A stretch of 54,994 nucleotides of DNA from Candidatus Parcubacteria bacterium. GTDB lineage: Bacteria; Patescibacteriota; Patescibacteriia; CAIXNZ01. The notes beneath the pieces were generated by a model. The model ran no database searches, had not been told where the DNA came from, and saw only the letters and a program-made list of their open reading frames with translations. Each line of letters begins with the position of its first letter. Position 1 is the stretch's first letter. The position numbers and the translations under genes were made by a program. Where the stretch lies: contig JAPLYG010000007.1 of assembly GCA_026395685.1 (NCBI GenBank), forward strand, positions 1 through 54,994. The letters run 5' to 3'. This document shows, piece by piece, positions 10,197-20,071 of this stretch.

Positions 10197-12755
10197 ATGG
10201 CAAGACTCAAGAAAATTATAAAAGCAAAAAAGATAGCGTTGGAAAAAGACGCAGCTTCCTCTCCAGAGAAAAATGAGGAGGCAAAATTAAGGCAGCCAAA
10301 ATTAATGGAAATTGCCAATTTGGGTAATATTGAAGAAAGATCTTTGGTTGATGAAATGCAGGATTCATATTTGGATTATGCCATGTCTGTCATTGTTTCC
10401 CGCGCCTTGCCTGACGTGCGCGACGGCTTAAAGCCGGTTCACCGCAGGATTTTATATGCCATGTGGGATATTGGTTTAAAGCCCAGCGCTAAATTCCGTA
10501 AATCCGCAACCATCGTCGGTGAAGTTTTGGGTAAATATCATCCGCACGGTGACGCGGCGGTTTATGAATCCATGGTCAGAATGGCGCAGGATTTTTCCAT
10601 GCGCTATCCTTTGGTCTGGGGCCAGGGTAATTTTGGTTCCATGGACGGAGACAGCGCCGCTGCTTATCGTTATACTGAAGCCAAATTGAAGCACGTGGCC
10701 GAAGAAATGCTTTTTGATATTGAAAAAGATACAGTTGATTTTATACCTAATTATGACGGCGTTTATAAAGAACCTTTGATTTTACCGGCGAAACTGCCCA
10801 ATTTGCTTTTAAATGGCGCCATGGGTATCGCGGTCGGTATGGCTACCAATATTCCGCCTCATAATCTTGGTGAATTATGTGACGGCATTACTTATTTGAT
10901 TGATAATCCTAATGCCACGGTTGATGATTTGATGAAATTTATCAAAGGTCCTGACTTTCCGACCGGCGGTATTATTTATGACATCAAAGAGATCAGGCAG
11001 GCTTATGCCACGGGCAAGGGCAAGGTTGTAATGCGCGCTAAAGCCGAGATTATAGAAGACAAGGGCGGTAAATTTAAAATTATTATTACGGAAATTCCTT
11101 ATCAGGTAAACAAAGCTACTTTGGTGGAAAAAATTGCCGAATTGGTTCGTGACAAGAAAATAAAAGACATCAAGGATTTGCGTGATGAGTCTAATAAGGA
11201 CGGCGTGCGGGTGGTGATTGAATTGAAAAAAGAATCTTATCCCAAGAAAATATTAAATCAATTATATAAGCTGACTCAGCTGCAGGAAACTTTCCATGTA
11301 AACACTTTAGCGCTGATTGATGGCTTGCAGCCGCGTATTTTGACTTTAAAGATGATTTTAGAAGAATATGTCAAACATCGCGAATTGGTGATCAAGCGCA
11401 GAACCGAATATGATTTAAACAAGGCAAAGGCCCGAGCGCATATTTTGGAGGGTCTGGTTAAGGCTCTAGATATTATTGATCAGGTAATAAGTACAATTAA
11501 AAAATCCAAAGATAAGGAAGAAGCCAAGCAGAATTTGATGAAAAAATTCAAATTTACGAAAATTCAGGCAGTAGCGATTTTGGAAATGCGATTGCAGCAG
11601 CTGGCTAATATGGAACGTCAGAAATTGATTGACGAACTGAAAGAAATTAAAAAATTAATTGCGGAGTTAGAATCAATTTTAAAATCACGTACCAGGATTT
11701 TAAGTATTATTAAAAATGAACTTGCTGATTTGAAGAAAAAATATGATGACGGACGCAGAACCGAAATTGTAAAAGGCGCTGTCGGTGAATTTTCCGTTAA
11801 AGACTTGATTCCTAATGAGCCGACAATTGTTATTGTCACTGCCGACGGCTATATTAAGAGACTACCGACCGATACTTTCAAGACTCAGGCCAGAGGCGGC
11901 AAGGGAGTCGTTGGTTTAACTACTAAAGAAGAAGATATAGTTGAACACTTTTTTACAACTACTACCCATTCGGATTTATTATTTTTTACCACCAGCGGTC
12001 GCGTTTTCCAGCTGAAAGCCTATGAAGTGCCGCAGGCAACCAGAACAGCCAAGGGTCAGGCTTTGGTTAATTTCCTGCAATTGGCACCTCATGAAAAAGT
12101 TACTTCTATTTTGGATCTGGCTGATCTATCAGATTATAAATATCTGGTTTTGGTAACTAAAAACGGTTTGATTAAAAAAGTTGATATTACGGAAATTACC
12201 AAGGTCAGAAAGAGCGGTTTGATTGCCATTAAATTAAAATCAGGCGATGGTTTGAACTGGGCTAAGCCTTCAACCGGTAATGATGAAATTGTTTTAGTCA
12301 GTTCCAACGGCATTTCTATACGTTTTAAGGAAAAAGGCATCAGGCCAATGGGACGCGCCGCTTCTGGCGTCCGCGGCATCAGATTGAAAAATGGCGATCA
12401 TGTGGTGCGGATGGATATTAATGAAAAAGCCGTCAAAGAGGAACATATGGATTTATTGGTTGTAATGGAAAACGGCTTTGGCAAACGCAGTCCGATTGGT
12501 GAATATCGCTTGCAGGGACGCGGCGGTTCCGGCATCAAAGCTGCCAAGGTAACTTCCAAGACCGGTAAAATCGTTGGCGCGCGTTTGATTAATAATAAAG
12601 ATTTGGATCGCGATATGATCATTATTTCTTCTCATGGCCAGGTGATCAGATTGCCTCTTAGCAGTGTCAGCCAATTGGGTCGCGCAACTCAAGGCGTCAG
12701 GTTGATGAGATTCAAGGAAGAAGGGGACAAAGTGGCAAGTATTACGGTGATTTAA
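10197..12755 (+). CDS. gyrA: DNA gyrase subunit A
   Basis: [39 protein letters not shown]-terminal beta-pinwheel repeats. Confidence 0.97.
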   Translation: MARLKKIIKAKKIALEKDAASSPEKNEEAKLRQPKLMEIANLGNIEERSLVDEMQDSYLDYAMSVIVSRALPDVRDGLKPVHRRILYAMWDIGLKPSAKFRKSATIVGEVLGKYHPHGDAAVYESMVRMAQDFSMRYPLVWGQGNFGSMDGDSAAAYRYTEAKLKHVAEEMLFDIEKDTVDFIPNYDGVYKEPLILPAKLPNLLLNGAMGIAVGMATNIPPHNLGELCDGITYLIDNPNATVDDLMKFIKGPDFPTGGIIYDIKEIRQAYATGKGKVVMRAKAEIIEDKGGKFKIIITEIPYQVNKATLVEKIAELVRDKKIKDIKDLRDESNKDGVRVVIELKKESYPKKILNQLYKLTQLQETFHVNTLALIDGLQPRILTLKMILEEYVKHRELVIKRRTEYDLNKAKARAHILEGLVKALDIIDQVISTIKKSKDKEEAKQNLMKKFKFTKIQAVAILEMRLQQLANMERQKLIDELKEIKKLIAELESILKSRTRILSIIKNELADLKKKYDDGRRTEIVKGAVGEFSVKDLIPNEPTIVIVTADGYIKRLPTDTFKTQARGGKGVVGLTTKEEDIVEHFFTTTTHSDLLFFTTSGRVFQLKAYEVPQATRTAKGQALVNFLQLAPHEKVTSILDLADLSDYKYLVLVTKNGLIKKVDITEITKVRKSGLIAIKLKSGDGLNWAKPSTGNDEIVLVSSNGISIRFKEKGIRPMGRAASGVRGIRLKNGDHVVRMDINEKAVKEEHMDLLVVMENGFGKRSPIGEYRLQGRGGSGIKAAKVTSKTGKIVGARLINNKDLDRDMIIISSHGQVIRLPLSSVSQLGRATQGVRLMRFKEEGDKVASITVI

Positions 12756-12765
12756 ATAAAAGACT

Positions 12766-12794
12766 CCGTGCCATTGTGGCGCGGAGTTTTTGTT
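12766..12794 (+). terminator. Rho-independent terminator of gyrA
   Basis: ACTCCGtGCCattgtGGCgCGGAGTTTTTG. Confidence 0.8.
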
Positions 12795-12834
12795 TCAATT
12801 TGGTTGGAATAGCGATGTATAAAAAGGATAACAG

Positions 12835-12914
12835 AACCTCAGATTTAATTCACTGATAGCACAGATACCACATCAGTGTAATCTGTGATAAAAAATCAGT
12901 GGTTAAGTTTTCTC
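12835..12914. repeat. Dispersed palindromic repeat, family B (TTCACTGAT…ATCAGTGGTT)
   Basis: Copies at 12835, 13448 and a divergent copy at 13811. Confidence 0.55.
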
Positions 12915-12973
12915 ATATAATAAAAAAATCCCGCACCACTTCGTGGGGGGATTTTGGTAATCGTGAAAGAACG

Positions 12974-13234
12974 TCATTCGCGGATGCTGGCGATCTCTCC
13001 TTTCTGCTTAAACGCTGATTGCAGCTTCTCCAGAGCTACTCTTTCTCCAGTAATTTCAATGTGCTGGCCGTTTTCTGAAACATGGCCTAATTTCACCTGT
13101 ACATCGTGTTGGCCGTTTTCTGAAATAGGGCCCAATCTCTCTCGCACATCGCGTTGATACTCCCTGACCGTGTCGTCAACAAGTTTAAAAACCTCGCCGC
13201 GATCCTTATCAATTGTCAGATTCAACGTTGCCAT
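12974..13234 (-). CDS. Small hypothetical protein, 86 aa, with internal duplicated segment
   Basis: SD acaaggaggtgataacATG, own promoter and terminator (about 12923-12955). Confidence 0.65.
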   Translation of the reverse strand: MATLNLTIDKDRGEVFKLVDDTVREYQRDVRERLGPISENGQHDVQVKLGHVSENGQHIEITGERVALEKLQSAFKQKGEIASIRE

Positions 13235-13447
13235 GTTATCACCTCCTTGTTTTGTTCTGGCCGCAATTACGGCGTTTTAAAGCCAATTGTATGGGATAAC
13301 CTTTCTAATTTTTAGCTTAGCAGAATCTATCCAAGTGTCAAGGGATAATAAAATCGAACTCTTGCCCAGTCGTTCGCGAGCGACAACTCTTGCCAAAAAT
13401 TGGGATTTTAGGTATACTGGATTATAGTTAATTATAATTAATAATGA

Positions 13448-13548
13448 AACCTTGGAACCACGGATTTCATTCACTGATTGCACTGATATGTAATTCGATT
13501 AAATAATCTGTGTTATCTGTGAGGATAAATCAGTGGTTAAGGTTTCCC
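13448..13548. repeat. Dispersed palindromic repeat, family B
   Basis: AACCaCGGATTTCATTCACTGATT…AAATCAGTGGTTAAGGTTT. Confidence 0.55.
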
Positions 13549-13555
13549 AAATACT

Positions 13556-13801
13556 ATGTCAGTACCAGCAAAAAAACGACCAGCAGGGGAGAAAAGACGA
13601 CGAGCAGCCCATTTTGCCTTAAAAAGAGTAAAATACGCAACTTGTCCCAAATGTAAAAAATCAAAAATGCCTCACGCTGTTTGCCCGTTTTGCGGCAGTT
13701 ATAAAGGTAAGGAAGTTTTGAAGTCTCATTTGGATAAAAAAGAATTGAAAAAGGCACAAAAACAGAAAGTTCGCGCAGCAGAGAAGCAACAGGGTAGATA
13801 A
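13556..13801 (+). CDS. rpmF: 50S ribosomal protein L32
   Basis: SVPAKKRPAGEKRRRAAHFAL… and CPKCKKSKMPHAVCPFCGSYKG. Confidence 0.93.
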   Translation: MSVPAKKRPAGEKRRRAAHFALKRVKYATCPKCKKSKMPHAVCPFCGSYKGKEVLKSHLDKKELKKAQKQKVRAAEKQQGR

Positions 13802-13896
13802 GAATAGCTGAAACACAGAAATAATTCACTGAAAACACAGAATATTTTCACTGAATTCTGTGAATTTTATTCAGTTGTTAAACCATCTCAATTTCT

Positions 13897-14331
13897 ATGT
13901 CCAACCGACATCTTTCTAGAACCATGGCCATGCAAACCTTATATCAGTGGGATTTCAACGGCCAAAAGGACAACAATCTTAAAGATTTGTTGGCTTATAA
14001 TTTGCAGGAATTTGCGCCCGGGTTCAATGATGAAAATTTTTCCTGGCATTTAATCGAGGGTGTCATTAAATATCATGAAGAAATTGATGGTTTGATAAAA
14101 AAATATGCAACTGAGTGGCCGATTGAACAGATTACCATTATTGACCGCAATATTTTGCGCATTGGCGTATATGAGCTGAAATTTGATCAGGATATTCCAT
14201 CCAAGGTTGCTATTAATGAAGCCATTGAAGTGGCTAAAACTTTTGGCGGCGAATCTTCCGGCAAGTTTGTTAACGGTGTTTTGGGTGCGATTTATAAGGA
14301 ACTGGAAGCAGCTGGGCAAATAAAAGAATAA
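13897..14331 (+). CDS. nusB: Transcription antitermination protein NusB
   Basis: [14 protein letters not shown]… [13 protein letters not shown]… [28 protein letters not shown]. Confidence 0.95.
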   Translation: MSNRHLSRTMAMQTLYQWDFNGQKDNNLKDLLAYNLQEFAPGFNDENFSWHLIEGVIKYHEEIDGLIKKYATEWPIEQITIIDRNILRIGVYELKFDQDIPSKVAINEAIEVAKTFGGESSGKFVNGVLGAIYKELEAAGQIKE

Positions 14332-14340
14332 GGTTTAAAA

Positions 14341-14515
14341 TAACCAATCATCAAACAAATACTAAATCCGAAATCCTGAATTCTAAACAAATTCTAAATT
14401 CCAAATCCAAATGACTAAAATGATTTTGAATTTTGAGAATTTGGGCTTTGATATTGTTTAGGATTTAGATATTAGTGCTTAGAATTTTATTGGTTGTTGA
14501 TTATTGGTAATTGGA
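14341..14515. repeat. Dispersed intergenic palindromic repeat, family A
   Basis: ataaccaatcatcaaacaaatac…ttggttgttgattattggtaattgg. Confidence 0.5.
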
Positions 14516-14598
14516 TATTATAATAAATTATTATTAATCGGCTTTGAGTTGTGTGCTTTGAATAAACAGAGCCCATAGCCTAATGCCCATAGCTAACT

Positions 14599-15291
14599 AT
14601 GAGCGAAATCTCTAAATTAGAAAAAAATCTGGGAGTTAAATTTGTTAACCGCGATTTGATTACCCAGTCCGTAGTGCATCGTTCCTATTTGAATGAGCAC
14701 CCGGAATTTGAACTGGATCATAATGAGCGCCTGGAATTTTTAGGCGATGCTGTTTTGGAATTAATTGTTACGGAACATCTTTATCGTACTTATCCTAATC
14801 CCGAAGGCGAATTAACAAATTGGCGCGCATCTTTGGTTAACGCAATCATGCTTGCGGGAATTGCCAAGGATTTGGGTATTGAAGATTTTCTTTATTTAAG
14901 CAAGGGGGAATCAGCCGATGCCAATTCTAAAGCGCGTATGTATATTTTGGCCAATGCCATGGAAGCAGTTATAGGCGCGATTTATCTGGATCAGGGGTAT
15001 GAAGTTTCCCGCAAGTTTGTGCATGATAAGGTGATTTCTAAATTACCAGAAATTTTGGAAAAAAAATTATACGAAGATCCGAAATCACGATTTCAGGAGA
15101 TTAGTCAGGACAAAGTCGGCGTTACCCCGACTTACAAGGTGCTGGAAGAATCAGGCCCGGATCATGCCAAGCATTTTGTCATTGGCGTATTTCTGAAAAA
15201 GGACATGATTGCCAAGGGCGAAGGCACCAGCAAGCAGGAAGCTCAGGTATCTGCGGCTGAAGAAGCATTAAAAATTAAAAATTGGGAATAA
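14599..15291 (+). CDS. rnc: Ribonuclease III
   Basis: NERLEFLGDAVLELIVTEHLY and C-terminal dsRBD. Confidence 0.97.
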   Translation: MSEISKLEKNLGVKFVNRDLITQSVVHRSYLNEHPEFELDHNERLEFLGDAVLELIVTEHLYRTYPNPEGELTNWRASLVNAIMLAGIAKDLGIEDFLYLSKGESADANSKARMYILANAMEAVIGAIYLDQGYEVSRKFVHDKVISKLPEILEKKLYEDPKSRFQEISQDKVGVTPTYKVLEESGPDHAKHFVIGVFLKKDMIAKGEGTSKQEAQVSAAEEALKIKNWE

Positions 15292-15393
15292 AAAAACACT
15301 CTGTCATCCAGAGCGAAGCGAAGGATCTCCTTGGACATCGATGACCAAAGAGATTTCTCATCTTATTCGGAATGACAGAGCGTTTTTGTTTTT
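15290..15393. repeat. Terminator whose loop carries a TGTCATTC…GAATGACA repeat (family D)
   Basis: aaaacaCTCTGTCATccagagcgaagcgaaggatct…GGAATGACAGAGcgttttt. Confidence 0.6.
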
Positions 15394-15429
15394 CAAAAAA
15401 GCCGATTTTTTTATTTATCCTGACCTTCG

Positions 15430-15807
15430 TCAGCCGTAGCTGACTTCGGTCAGCGAAGGCTGGTCAATTAATATCTGCCAGCCGCGGATGGATTCGCGGT
15501 TTTTGAACTGCTCTGGCGCTTCTCCTTCAAATTCAATTTCCCAGCGGGAAAATTGCTTGTCTGTAATTTTTAATTCTAGGTAAGTCGGAACAGTGATTCC
15601 TGGCAGTTCAAGCTTCATGCCGATTTTGGCCAGTTTGCCGGAAACTGGGGTGGGATAATCTTTTTCTTTTGTTTCCCTCAGGTCGCTAAAACGGATTCTT
15701 TTGGTGCCGGTATATTCATCAACAGCATGGTAGCTGAAAATTATTTTTGCCTGGTTTAAGAGATCTGTGGCTTCTTTTTGAGTTAAAACACAGCGGAATT
15801 CTTCCAT
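15430..15807 (-). CDS. Hypothetical protein, 125 aa
   Basis: ORF with plausible composition. Confidence 0.6.
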   Translation of the reverse strand: MEEFRCVLTQKEATDLLNQAKIIFSYHAVDEYTGTKRIRFSDLRETKEKDYPTPVSGKLAKIGMKLELPGITVPTYLELKITDKQFSRWEIEFEGEAPEQFKNRESIRGWQILIDQPSLTEVSYG

Positions 15808-15894
15808 AATGATAAAATTAGTTTTTAATAAATTTATGCCCCACTTTAGTGGGTGTTCGGAATGCCTGCTAAAGCAGGGTATAAAATATTTTAT

Positions 15895-16371
15895 TTAAAT
15901 TTTTTCGTGTTTAAGATAGTTATTATTTTCATCAAAGAAAAATCTGAATTTTGTTTTTTTTCCATTTAAGGCATCCTTAAGCCAGTAAATATCATCCGGC
16001 CACATTTGAGCAAAGGGGATTTGTGAAATTTCCCACCATTGAGGAAAACATTCTTCACATTCGCACAGATCTCCGCTAAATTCTTTGGCTAGAAAAATAT
16101 GACAGACTTGATTGTTGTCCGGCTTATGCGGCCAAATAAATTCGATGTATCCCAAATTAGTTAAATTATTAGGTTTATATCCTGTTTCTTCCTCAACTTC
16201 ACGAATCGCTGCTTGTTCCGGCGTTTCTCCCGGTTTAACTTTGCCGCCCGGACCATTCCAGCGGCCCTGGCCAAAGCCTTTTTTCTTCATAATTAAAAGA
16301 ACCTTGTTTTGGTCATTCAGCAGATAACATAAGTTGGTTATATAATTAAAGGAGTTGAGCATTGTTGACAA
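15895..16371 (-). CDS. NUDIX hydrolase, 8-oxo-dGTP diphosphatase-like
   Basis: GPGGKVKPGETPEQAAIREVEEETGY Nudix box. Confidence 0.9.
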   Translation of the reverse strand: MSTMLNSFNYITNLCYLLNDQNKVLLIMKKKGFGQGRWNGPGGKVKPGETPEQAAIREVEEETGYKPNNLTNLGYIEFIWPHKPDNNQVCHIFLAKEFSGDLCECEECFPQWWEISQIPFAQMWPDDIYWLKDALNGKKTKFRFFFDENNNYLKHEKI

Positions 16372-16393
16372 AAGGCTAATTTAGGTGTATTAT
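16365..16393 (+). promoter_or_regulatory. Sigma70-type promoter
   Basis: TTGACA-17-TATTAT upstream of 16432 gene. Confidence 0.65.
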
Positions 16394-16431
16394 TAATTGA
16401 TGAAAATCAAATATCAAGGGAGGAGGATGCC

Positions 16432-16650
16432 ATGGCAGATGTGATTTTGTTGCCGCTTTCCCAGTTGAGTTTTGCCCAGTTGTTGGAGCGTCAAAAAACG
16501 CGCAGGCGTCAGCTCGTCGAGTTCGGTCATTCTCCTTTGATTGTTGAGATTGCCGAGAAAGATCTCGAGGATATCGAGGCGGAGTTGAAAAAAATTTCCT
16601 TGCGTACTAAGGCCAGAGTTAAGTCGCAATTGCGGCTGGTTCCGGACTAG
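16432..16650 (+). CDS. Small hypothetical protein, 72 aa
   Basis: SD aagggaggaggatgccATG and dedicated promoter. Confidence 0.65.
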   Translation: MADVILLPLSQLSFAQLLERQKTRRRQLVEFGHSPLIVEIAEKDLEDIEAELKKISLRTKARVKSQLRLVPD

Positions 16651-16732
16651 GAACCCTAGGCCAGTTTATTAAAGAGTCTATCTCAAAGTGAGCGGCTCTT
16701 TTTATTTTGTCATAAAAAAGTCGTTAATGCAA

Positions 16733-16753
16733 AAAGCCCCGCGTCGCGGGGCT
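16733..16753 (-). terminator. Rho-independent terminator
   Basis: aaaaaGCCCCGCGtCGCGGGGC (T-tract on minus strand). Confidence 0.8.
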
Positions 16754-16759
16754 TCGATA

Positions 16760-16846
16760 CTATTTTTTTAATCTTCCAGCTCTTTTTTCGCGCCATTTCA
16801 GTTTGGGACATTTGACGCCGGTAGAGATTTTTTTACCTTTAGCCAT
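16760..16846 (-). CDS. Candidate 28-aa basic micro-protein MAKGKKISTGVKCPKLKWREKRAGRLKK
   Basis: ATG-to-TAG read manually; immediately followed (minus strand) by GCCCCGCGaCGCGGGGCTTTTT terminator. Confidence 0.4.
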   Translation of the reverse strand: MAKGKKISTGVKCPKLKWREKRAGRLKK

Positions 16847-16919
16847 ATTTGGAGAATTATGAATTATGAAATTTTTGTTAAGTCGTATAATTATCTTGAA
16901 ATTATTCTTATCACTTTTA

Positions 16920-17699
16920 TTATTCTAAAGGATTCGGATGGCAAGTACCAGTTATAGAATCTCCAGCTTCTTGCCAATAGATAACATCACCAGTGTCAAT
17001 ATTAATTTCATAATGATCAACATTGCTGCTATGTTCATCACAAAGACCCCAATCACCTCCAATATTAATCATACGAAGAATGTCTGCTTTTATTATCGCT
17101 TTCTCTTGTTTTATTTGTTGAGCAATTACAGTTCCCATAGCGCTTCGTAATTTCTGTAAAAAGGCAATATATCCGGTTGCTTCAGTTTGTGAGATTCTAC
17201 GGGGAATATTAGCAATTTTTGTTGGTTCTCTATTGTAAGCCACGGTTTGGGAAGTAAACTTAATATAATTGCAATTAATAAAATATGACTTTTGCAATTT
17301 ATAGCGTCCCTGATCTTCTATGGCAAAATAGGTACCAGTATCTTCTATAACTTTAGAATTTGAGTAATCTCCTCTTATTATTTCATTCAAGTATTGTTTA
17401 TGGCGTGTCAAGGCTTCATTAGCATCTTGAGCGCAATCCCTCACTAAAAAGGCGTTATCATAGTAGCGTATAGACTCATAAAGAGCATTTACCCTTTGTC
17501 CGGAGAAATTAATATTTGGTTGCCAAGGATTCACTTTAGGGCGGAGATCCGGATGGTCTATAAAATTTTTTAGTTCCGTTTTATTTAATGGATGTAATGT
17601 ATTTTGCGTCAATACTGTTGATTTACTTAAATATAAAAAAATTAAAGCTATCGCCACGACTATGGCTATAGCCAGAAGTGAGTAGAAAATCTTTTTCAT
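16920..17699 (-). CDS. Hypothetical exported/membrane-anchored protein
   Basis: N-terminal hydrophobic segment; ORF 259 aa. Confidence 0.6.
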   Translation of the reverse strand: MKKIFYSLLAIAIVVAIALIFLYLSKSTVLTQNTLHPLNKTELKNFIDHPDLRPKVNPWQPNINFSGQRVNALYESIRYYDNAFLVRDCAQDANEALTRHKQYLNEIIRGDYSNSKVIEDTGTYFAIEDQGRYKLQKSYFINCNYIKFTSQTVAYNREPTKIANIPRRISQTEATGYIAFLQKLRSAMGTVIAQQIKQEKAIIKADILRMINIGGDWGLCDEHSSNVDHYEINIDTGDVIYWQEAGDSITGTCHPNPLE

Positions 17700-17769
17700 A
17701 AAGTTAAGATAAATTAGTTATATACTTAACAATAACATAAGAATAGATTCGGTGACAACTAGAAAATGT

Positions 17770-18186
17770 TTAATTTATTTTATTTAAATCGCCGTTTAAA
17801 ATGATGGGTTTGGCAAGTTTTACTTCCAGGCTGTATTTCAGATCTTTTTCATCCGGAAAATCATTAAGCAGAAAAATTTTTTTGCCCAGATAATAGGCTA
17901 ATCCGATTTCCATCAAAACTGAACCGCCGATGTAGCCTTTAATATTATTTTTAGGATAATTTAGGACTAAAATGGCGTCGCTGGATTCTATTTTTTTGAA
18001 GTGATCCATCATCACATCATTTTGAAAACAAAATTCCAGATCCTCATTAATATTTTTATCAGGATTAGCAGCACCATGTTCAGTTGTGCATGGGATCATT
18101 ACCTCATGCCCCATTTTTTCCAATTGGACTTTAACCTCAAGAATTTTTGGGGCAAAGACTATGCTGCTGCATATGGTAATTTTCAT
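17770..18186 (-). CDS. Nucleoside 2-deoxyribosyltransferase-like protein
   Basis: MKITICSSIVFAPKILEVKVQLEKMGHEVMIPC…SDAILVLNYPKNNIKGYIGGSVLMEIGLAYYLGKKIFLLNDFP. Confidence 0.6.
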   Translation of the reverse strand: MKITICSSIVFAPKILEVKVQLEKMGHEVMIPCTTEHGAANPDKNINEDLEFCFQNDVMMDHFKKIESSDAILVLNYPKNNIKGYIGGSVLMEIGLAYYLGKKIFLLNDFPDEKDLKYSLEVKLAKPIILNGDLNKIN

Positions 18187-18264
18187 AAAAACAAATTAAC
18201 CAATTTCCGCCAAAGGCGGATCAGCCTTTGATGGAAACTAATTAATAATTAAACCAACAAAATG

Positions 18265-18337
18265 TGGGTCGGCTGGGACTCGAACCCAGGACCAATTGCT
18301 TAAGAGGCAACTGCTCTACCAGCTGAGCTACCGACCC
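18265..18337 (-). tRNA. tRNA-Lys (CTT)
   Basis: Cloverleaf GGGTCGG…CCGACCC, anticodon loop CTCTTAA; CCA not encoded. Confidence 0.93.
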
Positions 18338-18417
18338 GTAATAATAAGTCTAAAGTATAAAGTCTAAAGTTTAAAGCGCTGTCGGTAGTGAAGTTGCAAG
18401 CTACCGACCTGTATTTA

Positions 18418-18491
18418 TGCACCCAGAAGGACTTGAACCCTCAACCTCCTGGTCCGAAGCCAGGCGCTCTATCCAGTTGAGCTATAGGTGC
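18418..18491 (-). tRNA. tRNA-Arg (TCG)
   Basis: Cloverleaf GCACCTA…TGGGTGC, anticodon loop CTTCGGA; CCA not encoded. Confidence 0.93.
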
Positions 18492-18782
18492 GTATTAAAA
18501 TTTAAAAATCAAAATTCAAATGTCAAAACTAATAATATTCATAATAATTAGAAGCTACGAGCCCGGAGCTTAGTCATATCTTAGCAGAAAATTATTGGTA
18601 AGTCAATGTTAAGATGCTCGCCATCAGTATGTTTTTTTGCTATAATTTAAGGTAATAGGATTGAGAGGATATAGATGTAGAAGATGATAAGGGGATTATT
18701 AGGACTATCATTTCATTCTTTTAATCAAATCTTCCTTTGTGATCCTATTCTTCATCTTCTTCCTATGAATTCCTCTTAGTTT

Positions 18783-19322
18783 ATGATTATACTTCAAGCT
18801 CTCTATTTCATGCTGCCGGGTTACTGCGCCAATATGGCGCCTGTTTTTGCCGCTAAAATATTCGGCGAATTTTTTTCTTATCCACTTGATTTTGGCTGGA
18901 AAATGAATAATAAGCCGGTTTTGGGAAAAAATAAGACCTGGCGCGGATTAATTGCCGCAATTTTGGTTGGTATACTAATTGTCACTTTGCAGTCTTGTTT
19001 GTATCCATTTATATTTTTTAAGAATTTAAGCATTTTGGATTATACGCAAATCAATGTCTGGCTTTTTGGATTATTATTCGGCCTGGGTGTGATCTTGGCC
19101 GACGCAATAAAAAGTTTTTTTAAACGCCGAAAAAATTTAAAGCCGGGCGATAAGTGGTTTCCCTGGGATCAGCTTGATTTTGTCGGTGCGTTAATTTTAA
19201 TTTCTTTAGTATATTTACCATTGTTGGAAATAATAATTATCATTTCTTTTATTTCCCCATTATTGCCTATCGCAGCTAATTGGATAGGGTATAAATTAAA
19301 ACTTAAGAAAGTGGCGTGGTAG
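18783..19322 (+). CDS. CDP-archaeol synthase (CarS/DUF46)-like integral membrane protein
   Basis: YCANMAPVFAAK…LGKNKTWRG…DAIKSFFKRR…GDKWFPWDQLDFVGALI motifs. Confidence 0.75.
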   Translation: MIILQALYFMLPGYCANMAPVFAAKIFGEFFSYPLDFGWKMNNKPVLGKNKTWRGLIAAILVGILIVTLQSCLYPFIFFKNLSILDYTQINVWLFGLLFGLGVILADAIKSFFKRRKNLKPGDKWFPWDQLDFVGALILISLVYLPLLEIIIIISFISPLLPIAANWIGYKLKLKKVAW

Positions 19323-19334
19323 GTGATTAATCTT

Positions 19335-19445
19335 CAATCATCAATAACCAATATCCAAACAATACCTAATAATCAATTTTTAATAACAAAATTAAATATT
19401 TAGGCATTTGAATTTAGAATTTGTTTGATTATTGCGTTATTAATT
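19335..19445. repeat. Dispersed intergenic palindromic repeat, family A
   Basis: caatcatcaataaccaatatccaaacaatacctaat…gtttgattattgcg. Confidence 0.5.
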
Positions 19446-19465
19446 ATGGGTTATTTATAAGTATT

Positions 19466-20071
19466 ATGTTCCTAAGCGACTTTTACGAACAATATAAAAA
19501 ATTTTCCATAGAGTTTCGGGCGAAAAATTTTCAGCCGATTTTAAAGCTGCTTGTGAAATTAAAAATTACGCCCAGCCAAATTACTACTTTTCGAGTTATA
19601 TTTTTGCTGCCGGTTATTTATTATTTTTATTATGGCCGGTTTTGGGGAGTTTTTATTTTTTATTGTCTATTCTGGTTTTTAGATCTATTTGACGGCGCTT
19701 TAGCCCGTTATTCAAATAACGCCAGTGACAAGGGAAGGTTTCTGGATACTTTTGTGGATAATTTTGCTTACGGCATTGCAGTGATTGGCTTTCTTTATTG
19801 GCAGATTGCCTTACCCTGGCTGTTGGCCGCCAATTTGTTATTGGAATATTCTGCTCAGCTTTTGGCAATTATTAAAAAACAAAGAAATGTGCCCAGTGAT
19901 TTTATTATCAAAGCCCAGGCCGACCTGCCCTATTTTAAATCAGCCGCCCATCTCGCCATGTTTTGTTATGTCTGCGGCATTGATTTTTTGAATTTCGCCT
20001 TTGCTATTATCAATATAGTTCTTCTGGCAATTATCATCAAATACTATTTTAATATTAAAAATAAATCTTAA
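19466..20071 (+). CDS. CDP-alcohol phosphatidyltransferase family protein
   Basis: DLFDGALARYSNNASDKGRFLDTFVD (D-G-A-R-G-D-D motif); start ATG 19466 preferred. Confidence 0.85.
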   Translation: MFLSDFYEQYKKFSIEFRAKNFQPILKLLVKLKITPSQITTFRVIFLLPVIYYFYYGRFWGVFIFYCLFWFLDLFDGALARYSNNASDKGRFLDTFVDNFAYGIAVIGFLYWQIALPWLLAANLLLEYSAQLLAIIKKQRNVPSDFIIKAQADLPYFKSAAHLAMFCYVCGIDFLNFAFAIINIVLLAIIIKYYFNIKNKS

